Assembly (NCBI RefSeq): GCF_044068625.1
Contig: NZ_JBIPKH010000008.1
Coordinates: 51,362-115,361, forward strand
Direction of reading: 5' to 3'
Length of the DNA: 64,000 nucleotides
From: Desulfurivibrio sp044068625
GTDB taxonomy: Bacteria > Desulfobacterota > Desulfobulbia > Desulfobulbales > Desulfurivibrionaceae
This document shows positions 35,517-44,441 of this stretch, piece by piece. Below the pieces are notes generated by a model. It was not told where the DNA came from, searched no databases, and saw only the letters and a program-made list of their open reading frames with translations. Position 1 is the stretch's first letter. Each line of letters opens with the position of its first letter. The translations under genes and the position numbers were made by a program.

Positions 35517-36164
35517 CTATTGCTCCCCTTCCTCTTCCCTGGTTGTTATTGTATTGCTTGCTCCGGCCGCCGCCGGCCGAAAATCGAAACCCAGCACAAA
35601 GACCTCCCGGCTTTCCGACCGGGAGCTTTTCGGTTTGAAAATTTTGACCCTGGCAAACCAGGGGCGCAAGGAGTCGACCAGCTCCTTGAAATCCTCCCCC
35701 TCGAACACCTTGCAGTACCAGCGCCCACCCGGCTCCAGCAGCTCCCCGGCCAGCCGCAGCACCTCCCGGGCCAGGTTGAGGGATTGCTGCTGATCGGTCC
35801 AGCGATTGCCGGTGGTGCGGGGAGCCATATCGCTGAGCAACACGGTATAGGAAGGAGAGATCGCCTTGACCCGGGCCAGCACCGTCTCCTTGGTAATATC
35901 ACCCAGAATGAAATGGAAGGGGGCGCCTTTTCTGGGCCGGATCGGCCCGGGATTGAGGTCAACCCCCACCACCAGACCCCGGGCCCCGACCTGCTCGGCG
36001 GCATACATACTCCAGCTGCCGGGCTGGCAGCCCAGATCCAGCACCCGGTTACCGGGGCGGAGCAATCCGAACTTCTGCTGGGCTTCCACCAGCTTGTAGA
36101 CGGAACGGGCCGGATAGCCCGCCTTCTTGGCCTGGTGAAAATAGTGATCCTGAACCTGCTTCAT
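35517..36164 (-). CDS. rlmE: 23S rRNA 2'-O-methyltransferase RlmE (FtsJ/RrmJ)
   Basis: Methylates the ribose of U2552 (E. coli numbering) in 23S rRNA late in 50S assembly. The 215 residues hold the K-D-K-E catalytic set: Lys24 in ARSVYKL, Asp in LLSDMAP, Lys in RWYCKVFEG and Glu in SREVFVLG. The SAM site is VLDLGCQPGSW. It abuts yebC with no gap. Probable first gene of the rlmE-yebC-ruvCAB-panB operon. Confidence 0.95.
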   Translation of the reverse strand: MKQVQDHYFHQAKKAGYPARSVYKLVEAQQKFGLLRPGNRVLDLGCQPGSWSMYAAEQVGARGLVVGVDLNPGPIRPRKGAPFHFILGDITKETVLARVKAISPSYTVLLSDMAPRTTGNRWTDQQQSLNLAREVLRLAGELLEPGGRWYCKVFEGEDFKELVDSLRPWFARVKIFKPKSSRSESREVFVLGFDFRPAAAGASNTITTREEEGEQ

Positions 36165-36200
36165 CTGCGCCGCCGCGTCCGGTTATGGTCAAAAGGACAT

Positions 36201-36229
36201 AATCTATCGTTTTCGGCTAAAATTGACAA
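36201..36229 (-). promoter_or_regulatory. Sigma-70 type promoter for rlmE-yebC-ruvCAB-panB
   Basis: Minus-strand TTGTCA (36224-36229) and TAGATT (36201-36206) are separated by 17 bases. The site lies in the AT-rich gap after rsmI and would give a leader of roughly 30 bases before the rlmE ATG. Confidence 0.55.
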
Positions 36230-36250
36230 GAAAAAAGCAGACTTGGAGGA

Positions 36251-37129
36251 CTACCAGCACTCCAGGAGCAGCCGATAGATTTCGGAACGGGGCCGGTCGA
36301 GATCGAGGGCGATCCGCCGGGCGGCGTCCTTGAGAGAGAGCCCACCCTGATCGCGATACCAGGCCGCCAGCTCCTCGATATTATCCCCCGGCTCACCCGG
36401 CCCGGCAGAGGGCCGGGGCTCGCTCTGATCAGGACCGGCCAGCAGCACCACAAACTCGCCTTTGAGGGTGGGGCGGGCTTTAAATTCGGCCAGGATGGCC
36501 TCCAGCTCCCCGGCCCGGAACTCTTCATGAATCTTGGTCAGCTCCCGGCCCACCAGAACCCGGCGCCGACCCAGCACCGCCAGGCAATCGGCCAGACTCG
36601 ACAGCAGGCGGCGGGGGGATTCATAGAAGATCAGGGGGCGGGGTTCGGGACGGAGATCTTGCAGCAGGCGCCGACGTTCGGCGGCTTTGGCCGGCAGGAA
36701 GCCGAGGAAGAGATGGGCTGGCTCCGTCTGGCCGGCCACACTGAGCAAAGTGGTCAGCGCCGAAGGGCCGGGAATCGGCACCACCGTAAAACCGGCCTCC
36801 CGGGCCCGGCTGACCAGCATTGCCCCGGGATCGGCAATCCCGGGGGTGCCGGCGTCGGAAACCAGGGCCACCGATTCCCCCGCCGTCAGCCGGGCCAGAA
36901 GCTCTTCCGACCGCTGCGCCTCCCGCTCCCGATAATAGCTGCGGCAGGGGGTGGTAATCTCGAAATGGTTGAGCAGCTTGCGGGTATGGCGGGTATCCTC
37001 GGCGGCAATCAGATCCACTTCGGCAAGCACCCGCAGGGCCCGCAGGGTAATATCCTCCAGGTTGCCGATGGGGGTGGCGACGATGTAAAGCGTCCCGGCC
37101 CTGGCCTCTCTCCTTTCTGCTCTTACCAC
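36251..37129 (-). CDS. rsmI: 16S rRNA 2'-O-methyltransferase RsmI
   Basis: Methylates the ribose of C1402 (E. coli numbering) in 16S rRNA near the decoding centre. The tetrapyrrole-methylase fold is evident: GTLYIVATPIGNLEDITLRAL, AAEDTRHTRKLL, VALVSDAGTPGIADPG and IPGPSALTTLLSVAG. Start is GTG at 37129 with GGAG seven bases upstream, giving 292 residues with the usual C-terminal helix-turn-helix-like tail. Confidence 0.96.
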   Translation of the reverse strand: MVRAERREARAGTLYIVATPIGNLEDITLRALRVLAEVDLIAAEDTRHTRKLLNHFEITTPCRSYYREREAQRSEELLARLTAGESVALVSDAGTPGIADPGAMLVSRAREAGFTVVPIPGPSALTTLLSVAGQTEPAHLFLGFLPAKAAERRRLLQDLRPEPRPLIFYESPRRLLSSLADCLAVLGRRRVLVGRELTKIHEEFRAGELEAILAEFKARPTLKGEFVVLLAGPDQSEPRPSAGPGEPGDNIEELAAWYRDQGGLSLKDAARRIALDLDRPRSEIYRLLLECW

Positions 37130-37153
37130 AAGTTTTCTCCGATTGCCCGGCGG

Positions 37154-37963
37154 TTAAGCGGTCGGCAGCAGCAGCCGGAAAAGCGCGCCGCTTTCTGCCT
37201 CCAGGCAGGTCAACTCGCCCCCCTCCAGCCGGGCCAGTTTACGGGCCAGGTACAGCCCCAAGCCCATCGCCTCGGGGCGGGTGGTGAAAAAAGGTTCAAA
37301 TATCCGTTCCCGGTGGGCGGGAGCGATCCCGGGGCCATTGTCCCCCAGCAACAGTTCCAGACCGGCGGCATTCCGGGAGATACGGGCCTCGATCCTGGCC
37401 TCCACCTGGTCACGCACCGCGGCCAGGGCGTTATCCAGCAGCAGATAGACGATCTGGTGAATCTTCAGTAAATCGCCACCCAGGGGTGGGAGCTGGGCGG
37501 CCGGCTCCAGCTCTTTCACTACCTTGTGTTTAAAGAAGGGGTCGGCAGAGAGGAACTCCACCTCACACGCCAGAACCTCGTTGAGCGTCCAGGGCGGAGC
37601 CGAACCGGGAGAGAGGGGGGGCAGCTCCAGTACCCGCCGCAATATCTGGGTTCCCTGCCGGGTCTTTTCCTGCAGCTTATCCACCGAATCGCGTTGGCCG
37701 ACCACCAGCGCTTCCAGTTCCGCCCGCAGGGCAGCGGCCCGGTCGGTGGAGGCGGTTGCCAGCTGCCCCACCAGCTCGGCGGCTCGGTGCAGCACCATGG
37801 CGGACATATCACCGTGGAGCGAACTAACCTGCAGCACCCCGTTGAGGTTGTGAATCACCCCCCGGAAAAGACGGCCCACGGCGGCGGTGGCCAGTTGCTC
37901 CAGATAGGCGTTTTCCCAGCGGGCAACCTCCGGCGAACCGACCGGCGATAAGTTTGCGGACAT
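37154..37963 (-). CDS. Small soluble histidine kinase (HNLNG-type H-box)
   Basis: A 269-residue kinase with no sensor domain. A dimerisation helix has His38 in VIHNLNGVLQVSSLHGDM, followed by a HATPase_c domain with an N box (YLLLDNALAAV), LGDNGPGIAP and FFTTRPEAMGLGLYLARKLA. The H-N-L-N-G box differs from the usual HE-x-R/K-x-P but is a reasonable NtrB-like variant. I chose the ATG at 37963 with GGGGTG upstream; an upstream extension contains no recognisable domain. No response-regulator gene is adjacent, so the partner is unknown. Confidence 0.85.
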   Translation of the reverse strand: MSANLSPVGSPEVARWENAYLEQLATAAVGRLFRGVIHNLNGVLQVSSLHGDMSAMVLHRAAELVGQLATASTDRAAALRAELEALVVGQRDSVDKLQEKTRQGTQILRRVLELPPLSPGSAPPWTLNEVLACEVEFLSADPFFKHKVVKELEPAAQLPPLGGDLLKIHQIVYLLLDNALAAVRDQVEARIEARISRNAAGLELLLGDNGPGIAPAHRERIFEPFFTTRPEAMGLGLYLARKLARLEGGELTCLEAESGALFRLLLPTA

Positions 37964-38145
37964 GGTGGCACCCCATTTAGTGCAAGCAATGCAGCGATGC
38001 GGGGCCAATCCCCACCCCGATTCATCGGGCTGAACCAGCACGGAAAGCATACCCGCAATTATCGCCATTGACAAGGACGGGCTTGGCCCCCAAATCGGAA
38101 AAGCGTTGAATAACCAGGTGTTTTCCGTTATAAGGAGCGAAACGA

Positions 38146-39402
38146 TTGACCGGTTCATCTCGCCCAGCTTATCCCGCCGCCTCAACCATATTTACCAGGA
38201 ACCCAGTGCAAACGGTTACCGCTGCCCCCCAACCCCCCGAATCCGCTGACATCCACCGCATCCAACTGGTCGACCGCGAGATCATCCTCCTGGGCACCGC
38301 CCATGTTTCCCGCGAATCGGTGCAACTGGTACGGCAGGTAATCGCCGCTGAACTACCCGACGGAGTCTGTGTCGAGCTGGATCAAAAACGGTACGACTCC
38401 CTGGCCAACCGCAAGAGCTGGGAGCTCCTCGACCTCCGGGAGATTCTGCGCCGGCGTCAACTCGCCACCCTGCTGATCAATCTGCTGCTGGCCTCCTATC
38501 AAAAGCGGCTGGGGGACAAGCTGGGGGTCCAGCCGGGCAGCGAACTGATCGCGGCGGCGGAAACCGCCCAACAGCTGGCGATTCCGGTGACCCTCTGCGA
38601 CCGGGATGTCCGCGTCACCATGCGCCGGGCCTGGCGGGCCACCCCCTGGTATCGCAAGATCATGCTACTGGGCGCGCTGCTGGCCGGCATGTTCGATCGC
38701 AGTGAAATCAGCGAGGAGAGCCTGCGGGAGTTGCGCGATTCCGACCTGCTTTCCGAGCTGCTGGCTCAGCTTGGCCGTGAGCTTCCCGAGCTCAAGGAGG
38801 TATTGATCGACGAACGGGACACCTTCCTGGCCGAAAAGATCAAGGAAACCCCCGGCGACAAGCTGGTGGCGGTGGTGGGGGCCGGCCATGTGGCCGGCAT
38901 CAAAAAAGCTCTGGGCCGAGAACAGCGCCACCGCCTGCCGGAGATCAGCACCATCCCCCCGGTCTCCCCGGCCTGGAAGATCCTGGCTTGGGCGGTCCCG
39001 GTGCTGATTCTGGGCTCTCTGGGCTACATTGCCGTCAGCAAAGGGATGGCGGTGGCCGGCCAGAACCTGCTCTACTGGATTCTGGCCAACGGCATCCCCG
39101 CTTCCCTGGGGGCGACCCTGGCCCTGGCCCACCCCCTGACCATTGTCGGCGCCTTTGTCGCCGCCCCGGTGACCAGCCTGACCCCGGTGATCGGAGCCGG
39201 TTACGTCACCGCCTTTCTCCAGGCGATGCTCCGCCCGCCGCTGGTTACCGAATTTGAACGGGTACTCGAAGATATGAACAGCCTGGGGGGCTGGTGGCGA
39301 AACCGCTTGCTGCGGGTCTTCCTGGCGTTTATTCTGCCGGCTTTGGGCAGCATGATCGGCACCTGGATCGGCGGCTACGAAATTATCTCCAATATCTTCT
39401 GA
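38146..39402 (+). CDS. TraB/PrgY-family membrane protein
   Basis: A 418-residue protein. The N-terminal TraB domain (about 35-265) carries GTAHVSRESVQLV and VVGAGHVAGI, and the second half has about four transmembrane helices. Enterococcal TraB/PrgY act on pheromone peptides and the fold is related to TIKI-type metalloproteases, with the GTAH and GAGH histidines as candidate metal ligands. The role in bacteria like this one is unknown. The start is TTG at 38146, eight bases after AAGGAG. Confidence 0.88.
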   Translation: MTGSSRPAYPAASTIFTRNPVQTVTAAPQPPESADIHRIQLVDREIILLGTAHVSRESVQLVRQVIAAELPDGVCVELDQKRYDSLANRKSWELLDLREILRRRQLATLLINLLLASYQKRLGDKLGVQPGSELIAAAETAQQLAIPVTLCDRDVRVTMRRAWRATPWYRKIMLLGALLAGMFDRSEISEESLRELRDSDLLSELLAQLGRELPELKEVLIDERDTFLAEKIKETPGDKLVAVVGAGHVAGIKKALGREQRHRLPEISTIPPVSPAWKILAWAVPVLILGSLGYIAVSKGMAVAGQNLLYWILANGIPASLGATLALAHPLTIVGAFVAAPVTSLTPVIGAGYVTAFLQAMLRPPLVTEFERVLEDMNSLGGWWRNRLLRVFLAFILPALGSMIGTWIGGYEIISNIF

Positions 39403-39466
39403 TTTTTTGCAGCTCGCCCCGGAATAATCCGGCGGGCACCATCTTCCACCACGGGATCTTTAAGCG

Positions 39467-39940
39467 ATGAAACAGGAAAAATATTATCTGAGCGGCAAAC
39501 AGGCCCTGGAACTGCGCGGCCAGGGACACCATCTCAAACCCACGGCCATGGTCGGTCGGGAAGGGGTAACCCCGGCGGTGCTGGAGGCCCTGGCGGCGGT
39601 GCTGGCCGTCCATGAGCTGGTCAAGGTCAAGGTTCAGGAGGGTTGCCCCCTGGAGATGGCGACGGCGGCGGAGAAGCTGGCGGCGGGAAGCAAGGCGAAA
39701 ATCGTCCAGATCATCGGCCATATCATTCTGCTTTATCGCCCCAAGCCTCCGGAGCAGGCGAAACCGGCCCCAACCACCGGGGCGGCCTGCCGTTTAGGGC
39801 GTTGCGCCAAATCGCAGGGCGGCCCCGCCCGGCAGCAGAGAGCCAAACCGGCAACCCCCAAAATTGGTCGCCCCTCCAGGGGTACGGCTGTAAAGGGGGC
39901 GGCCCGACGCCCCCAGGGTCGCTCCTCCGGCAAGAGATGA
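39467..39940 (+). CDS. yhbY: CRM-domain RNA-binding protein YhbY with C-terminal extension
   Basis: The first 92 or so residues are a CRS1/YhbY domain (LSGKQALELRGQGHHLKPTAMVGREGVTPAV, then VHELVKVKVQ), associated with 50S precursor particles in E. coli. YhbY is normally close to 100 residues; here about 60 more follow, basic and rich in Pro, Gly, Arg and Lys. Their DNA (about 39770-39930) contains several short inverted repeats. Its TGA overlaps the cmoA ATG (ATGA). Confidence 0.9.
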   Translation: MKQEKYYLSGKQALELRGQGHHLKPTAMVGREGVTPAVLEALAAVLAVHELVKVKVQEGCPLEMATAAEKLAAGSKAKIVQIIGHIILLYRPKPPEQAKPAPTTGAACRLGRCAKSQGGPARQQRAKPATPKIGRPSRGTAVKGAARRPQGRSSGKR

Positions 39941-40668
39941 GCAGGGATCGGCTTTTCCAGGAGGCGGCCGGCATCGGCGATTTCCGCTTCAGCGAAAGGG
40001 TTGCCGAGGTGTTCGACGACATGCTGGTCCGCTCGGTCCCCAATTACCAGCAGGTGATCGAGATGAGCGCCCTGCTCCTGGACCGGCTGCTGCGCCCCGG
40101 CGACCGGCTTTATGACCTGGGCTGTTCCACCGGCAACACCCTGCTCCATCTGGCCCGCCGCCTCAAAACCCCCGAACTGACCCTGATCGGCCTCGACAAC
40201 TCCCCGGCCATGATCGCCAAGGCCGGCCGCAAGGCGGAGAACTACTCCCTGAAGGGGCAGGTGGAGTTTATCGAGGCGGATATCATCACCTTCCCCTGCC
40301 AGCCGGCGGGGGGCATCCTGCTCAACTACACCATGCAGTTTCTCCGCCCCCTGCAACGGGCCGAGTTCATGGGCCGCCTGCACCGGCACCTGCGCCCCGG
40401 CGGCGTCCTGATCCTGAGTGAAAAAATCATCTCCCACGATCCGGAGCTCAACCGCCACTTCATCGATTTTCACTTCGATTTCAAACGGGCCCGGGGCTAC
40501 TCGGAGATCGAGATCAGCAAGAAGCGGGAGGCCCTGGAAAACGTGCTGATCCCCTTCTCCCCCGAAGAAAACCGCCAGCTCCTGCGGCAGGCCGGTTTCA
40601 AACGGGTGGAAAGCTTTTTCCAGTGGTTCAACTTCACCTCCTGGATAGCGCTCAAGGAAGAGGAGTGA
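39937..40668 (+). CDS. cmoA: Carboxy-S-adenosyl-L-methionine synthase CmoA
   Basis: Converts SAM and prephenate into carboxy-SAM, the donor for the uridine-34 modification cmo5U in tRNA. The 243 residues contain DLGCSTGNTLLHLAR, IGLDNSPAMI and the CmoA-typical LNYTMQFL and LSEKI segments. The ATG overlaps the yhbY stop. It is followed without a gap by cmoB, its pathway partner. Confidence 0.95.
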   Translation: MSRDRLFQEAAGIGDFRFSERVAEVFDDMLVRSVPNYQQVIEMSALLLDRLLRPGDRLYDLGCSTGNTLLHLARRLKTPELTLIGLDNSPAMIAKAGRKAENYSLKGQVEFIEADIITFPCQPAGGILLNYTMQFLRPLQRAEFMGRLHRHLRPGGVLILSEKIISHDPELNRHFIDFHFDFKRARGYSEIEISKKREALENVLIPFSPEENRQLLRQAGFKRVESFFQWFNFTSWIALKEEE

Positions 40669-41642
40669 TGAAGGCGGCGGGCGGAGAGAGAGACTACCTG
40701 GAACGGCTGCCCAAGGCCGATGGGGCGACGATCCGCCGCCTGCGGGAGGAGCACGACCGGCGGCAGTTGCTGCCCAAGAAAGGTTTTCTCCGATTTCGGG
40801 AACCCTGGCAGGCCATTTGCGCCCTGCCGGCGGCCTCCTATTGCGATTTCAGCGGCGACAGCGTGCTGATGGGCCGACCCGAAGAGATCAACGAAGAACA
40901 ACGCCAACGGTTGCACCAGGCCCTGCGGGCCTTTATGCCCTGGCGCAAGGGCCCTTTCTCCCTGTTCGGAATCGAAATCGACGCCGAATGGCAAAGCCAT
41001 CGCAAATGGCAGCGGCTGCTACCGGCCCTGCCGGAGTTGGCCGGTCGGGTGGTGGCCGATATCGGCTGCAACAACGGCTACTACATGTTCAGAATGCTAC
41101 CCCACCGGCCCGCCCTGGTGGTCGGCTTCGAACCGATGCTGCAACACCTCTACTGCTTCAAGGCCCTCCAACATCTGGCCGGTTGCCGGGAGTTGGAGAT
41201 CGAACCCCTGGGGGTGGAGCAGATCACCCTCTACCCCCACTCCTTCGACGTAATTTTTCTGATGGGGGTGATCTATCATCGCCCTTCGCCGCTGACCGCC
41301 CTGCGGGAGGTGTTCGCCGCCCTGAAACCCGGCGGCACCCTGCTCCTGGAGTCCCTGGCTATTCCCGGGGATGATCCGGTGGCCCTCTGCCCCGCCGCCA
41401 CCTACGCCAAGGCGCCGGGGGTCTATTTCGTCCCCACCACCGCCTGCCTGATCAACTGGCTGCAACGGGCGGGATTCAAGCAGGTCGAACTGGTCAGCAG
41501 CCAACCCATGGATCCCACCGAACAACGCCGGACCCCCTGGATGACCTTCGAGTCCTACGCCGACTTCATTGATTCCCGCAATCCCGCTCGGACCATCGAG
41601 GGCTATCCCGCCCCCCTGCGGGTCATCGTCAAGGCTTCCTGA
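40668..41642 (+). CDS. cmoB: tRNA U34 carboxymethyltransferase CmoB
   Basis: Uses carboxy-SAM made by CmoA to carboxymethylate 5-hydroxyuridine at the wobble position of tRNA, broadening codon reading. The 324 residues contain WRKGPFSLFGIEIDAEWQSHRKWQR, the SAM site VADIGCNNGYYMFRM, VGFEPM and MGVIYHRPSPL. The ATG at 40668 overlaps the cmoA stop by one base (TGATG) with AGGAG just upstream. The last gene of this plus-strand run. Confidence 0.96.
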   Translation: MKAAGGERDYLERLPKADGATIRRLREEHDRRQLLPKKGFLRFREPWQAICALPAASYCDFSGDSVLMGRPEEINEEQRQRLHQALRAFMPWRKGPFSLFGIEIDAEWQSHRKWQRLLPALPELAGRVVADIGCNNGYYMFRMLPHRPALVVGFEPMLQHLYCFKALQHLAGCRELEIEPLGVEQITLYPHSFDVIFLMGVIYHRPSPLTALREVFAALKPGGTLLLESLAIPGDDPVALCPAATYAKAPGVYFVPTTACLINWLQRAGFKQVELVSSQPMDPTEQRRTPWMTFESYADFIDSRNPARTIEGYPAPLRVIVKAS

Positions 41643-41665
41643 CCGCAGGCCGGCGCCGAGGCCGC

Positions 41666-43393
41666 TTACAGTTTGGCCACCGCCTTCATCTTGCGGCCGG
41701 CCAGGGCCTCATTGACGTTGATGATATGATCGCCGATCTTCTCCAGGCGGTTGAGCAGATCAAGGTACATCACCCCGATCCGGGGCGAATAGACCCCCTG
41801 CTCCAGGCGGCCGTAATGGCGGCTGCGCAGACAGTCCCGCAGGTTGTTAATCCGCTCCTCCAGCTCCACCGCCTTTTTCAAGTCCACCACGGCGGTGGTG
41901 CCCTTGAGGTTTTGAGTCATGAAGACCAGGGCGTTGTGGACGGTATGGAGCATCTCCTGCAACTCATCCATCACGTCTTCGGGCACCTTGAGTTTGTCCT
42001 CAATAATCCGCTCGTAGGTCCTCGACATTTCGTAATAGATATCCCCCAGCCGCTCCAGATCATGGATCATGTTCTGCATGTAGCGGATCTGATTGATGGA
42101 AGCCAGGCTCAGGTTGGCGTTTTCCAGAATCTGGACCAGATATTCGGCAATCTCCAGCTCCATCCGGTCGGTGGCCTGCTCCCGCTCCTGAATCTTTTCC
42201 AGAAACTTCTTCTGCTTCTGGGGATCCTTGAACAGCAGGCCGGTGAAGGCGTAATGCATCTTGACGATGATTGCGGCGAAATGCTGAATCTCCTTCTGAG
42301 CCTGCTCCAGGGAGAGTTCCGCCGACGACATCAGGCCCGAGTGAATATAACGAAGGTGGTAACCTTCCCGCTCCCCGCCCCGCTCCGGCTGAATTTTCTC
42401 CACCAGCCGGACCATCAGGGGAACAAAGCCGAAAAGCAGGATCACGTTTAAGACGTTGAAGGAGGTATGAAACAGGGAGAGGGCCAGGGTGGCGTTGGTC
42501 CGGGCCGCGGGGTCATCGGTGAGGACCGAGGTGCCGGCAGCGGAGAGCGACTGCATCACCCAGTCAATCCCCAACAGAAACGGGGTCATGACCAGCAGCA
42601 TCCAGCAGACCCCGAACACATTGAACATGAAGTGAAAACGGGCCGCCCGTTTGGCCTGGGTGTTACCGATCAGAGCGGCGATATTGGCGGTCACCGTGGT
42701 CCCGATATTTTCGCCCAGGACCATGGCGGCGGCAATGGGAAAGGTGATCCAGCCCTGGGAGAGCATGACCAGGGTGATGGCGGTGGCGGCCGAGGAGGAC
42801 TGGGTCAGCAGGGTCAGAACGGTACCCACCAGGACAAAAAGCAGGGTGGAGGCGAAACCGAAATCGGTGAAACTATCCAGGAAGGCGAACATCTCGGGAT
42901 TGTCCTGGATACTGGGCACCGAGCCCTTGATGAAATCAAGCCCGATGAAGAGGATACCGAAGCCGATCATCGCTTCGGCCAGGTGGCGCAGTTTCTGGTT
43001 GCTGACGAAAAGAAAGGGGAAAAAGATCCCGATCATCGCGACGGCAATCGGGGTGATCTGGAACTTGAAACCGAAGAGGGCAACCATCCAGGCGGTGACC
43101 GTGGTGCCGATATTGGCCCCCATGATCACTCCCGTTGATTCGACAAAGGTCAGCAGTCCGGCATTGACAAAGCCCACCACCATCACCGTGGTGGTGGAGG
43201 AGGACTGGGTGATGGCGGTGGTGCCGAAACCGGTGACGATGCCGGTTAGCCGGTTGCGGGTCATCCCCTTGAGAATCGCTCGCAGCTTACCGCCGGCCAC
43301 CTTCTGCAGCCCGTCACTGAAAACCTTCATCCCGTAGATAAAGATCCCCAGGGAACCGATCAACTGCAGAAAATCAAAAAAATTGTAACTCAT
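41666..43393 (-). CDS. Na+/phosphate cotransporter (NptA/PNaS family) with PhoU-like tail
   Basis: Inner-membrane protein of 575 residues. The duplicated Na/Pi cotransporter repeats each carry the QSSS motif (GTTAITQSSSTTT and VLTLLTQSSSAAT) and the GANIGTTVTA/GENIGTTVTA sequence. About residues 350-570 form a cytoplasmic PhoU-like helical domain that may regulate transport. The ATG at 43393 (MSYNFFDF) has GAGG upstream. Convergent with cmoB. Confidence 0.93.
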   Translation of the reverse strand: MSYNFFDFLQLIGSLGIFIYGMKVFSDGLQKVAGGKLRAILKGMTRNRLTGIVTGFGTTAITQSSSTTTVMVVGFVNAGLLTFVESTGVIMGANIGTTVTAWMVALFGFKFQITPIAVAMIGIFFPFLFVSNQKLRHLAEAMIGFGILFIGLDFIKGSVPSIQDNPEMFAFLDSFTDFGFASTLLFVLVGTVLTLLTQSSSAATAITLVMLSQGWITFPIAAAMVLGENIGTTVTANIAALIGNTQAKRAARFHFMFNVFGVCWMLLVMTPFLLGIDWVMQSLSAAGTSVLTDDPAARTNATLALSLFHTSFNVLNVILLFGFVPLMVRLVEKIQPERGGEREGYHLRYIHSGLMSSAELSLEQAQKEIQHFAAIIVKMHYAFTGLLFKDPQKQKKFLEKIQEREQATDRMELEIAEYLVQILENANLSLASINQIRYMQNMIHDLERLGDIYYEMSRTYERIIEDKLKVPEDVMDELQEMLHTVHNALVFMTQNLKGTTAVVDLKKAVELEERINNLRDCLRSRHYGRLEQGVYSPRIGVMYLDLLNRLEKIGDHIINVNEALAGRKMKAVAKL

Positions 43394-43629
43394 GTAACCT
43401 CGCTTGGGTCGGAACGCAGGCCCTTGCCGGCCCCACCCCTTAACCAAAAGCTAAACAAACTCTAATATTGTGCCCGCTTTTACTATAAGACTCAAGCAAA
43501 GGTCAACTGAAAACGGTTTTTCCTTGACGCCGTTTTCCCCCCCGCCTTAGAGTGGGGGTGTAGTCCATTAAGACTGCAAGATCGAACAATTGCTTACCAG
43601 TCACGGCCCGAACGGCCGGGGAGGCGGCC
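43394..43629. other. Intergenic region upstream of flagellin with inverted repeat
   Basis: Gap between the divergent Na/Pi transporter and flagellin genes. It contains an 8-bp inverted repeat (43509-43516 and 43530-43537) with a 13-base loop. A TTGACG hexamer (43524-43529) lies inside that loop region, so the repeat could be an operator over a -35 element, but no convincing -10 follows. A small stem (cggcc/ggccg) precedes the flagellin ribosome-binding site. No sigma-54 or clear FliA promoter was seen. Confidence 0.35.
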
Positions 43630-44433
43630 ATGAACCTGCGCATCAATTCCGATATCGGCAGCATGTTCACCCTGGGCAATATGCGCCAAACCCAGCAGAA
43701 TCTGACCGCCAGCCTGGCCAAACTCTCCTCGGGCAAGCGGATCAACCAGGCGGCCGATGACGCCGCCGGTATGCAGATCGCCAACCTGCTGGAGAGCCAG
43801 GCCCGGGGGGCCGGCCAGGCTATTCGCAACACCACCGAGGCCATTGCCGTGGCCCAGACCGCCGACCAGGCCCTGCAACAGGGGGGGGAGATCCTGATGG
43901 CTATCCGGGAAAAGGTGATTCAGGCCGGCGGGGCCGGCCAGTCGATGGAATCCCGCCGGGCGATCCAGACCGAAATCAATCAGTTGGTTGAGGTTTATAA
44001 CCGGATTGCCGACACCACCACCTTCAATGGCCAGCGGGTGCTGCCGGAGAGCGTCAATATCGTGGTGGCAAGCGGGGAGGAAGGAGACGAAGTGGCGCCG
44101 GCGGGCCTGCTGCCCGGCGGGATCGACGTCACCGGCCAGGAAGGAGTGGAGGCGGCGCTCGGGGCCATCGATGCCGCCAGCGGCCGGCTCAACACCATGC
44201 GCGGCGAGTTCGGCGCCCGCCAGAATCAGCTGGTCTCGGAACTGGCCGGGCTCTCCACCACCGCCATCAACACCTGGGCGGCCCAATCCCAGGTGGCCGA
44301 TGTCGACCTGGCCGAGGAGGCGATGATCTTCTCCCAGCTCAAGATTCTGCGCCAAACCCAGATGTTTGCCCTGGCCCAGGGGATGAACCTCAACAAGGCC
44401 AGCGCCCTTGACCTGCTCCAGGGCGGGCGCTGA
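43630..44433 (+). CDS. fliC: Flagellin (short)
   Basis: Filament subunit of 267 residues. The N-terminal D0/D1 helices (LTASLAKLSSGKRINQAADDAAGMQIANLLESQARG) and C-terminal helices (VADVDLAEEAMIFSQLKILRQTQMFALAQGMN) are intact, but the central variable domain is tiny, about residues 140-175. It is a single gene between divergent and convergent neighbours. GGGGAGG lies six bases before the ATG. The 236-base upstream gap holds no clear sigma-54 site. Confidence 0.93.
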   Translation: MNLRINSDIGSMFTLGNMRQTQQNLTASLAKLSSGKRINQAADDAAGMQIANLLESQARGAGQAIRNTTEAIAVAQTADQALQQGGEILMAIREKVIQAGGAGQSMESRRAIQTEINQLVEVYNRIADTTTFNGQRVLPESVNIVVASGEEGDEVAPAGLLPGGIDVTGQEGVEAALGAIDAASGRLNTMRGEFGARQNQLVSELAGLSTTAINTWAAQSQVADVDLAEEAMIFSQLKILRQTQMFALAQGMNLNKASALDLLQGGR

Positions 44434-44441
44434 CCCGGGCC

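Noticed and set aside
38101..38145. TTGAAT-N17-TATAAG promoter before the TraB-like gene
   Set aside because: The -10 overlaps the ribosome-binding site, so transcription would start at the start codon; a usable promoter is unlikely there.
43451..43479. FliA-like promoter upstream of flagellin (CTAAA-N16-GCCCGCTT)
   Set aside because: Only part of the -10 consensus GCCGATAA is matched and the spacing is off, so it was not listed as a feature.
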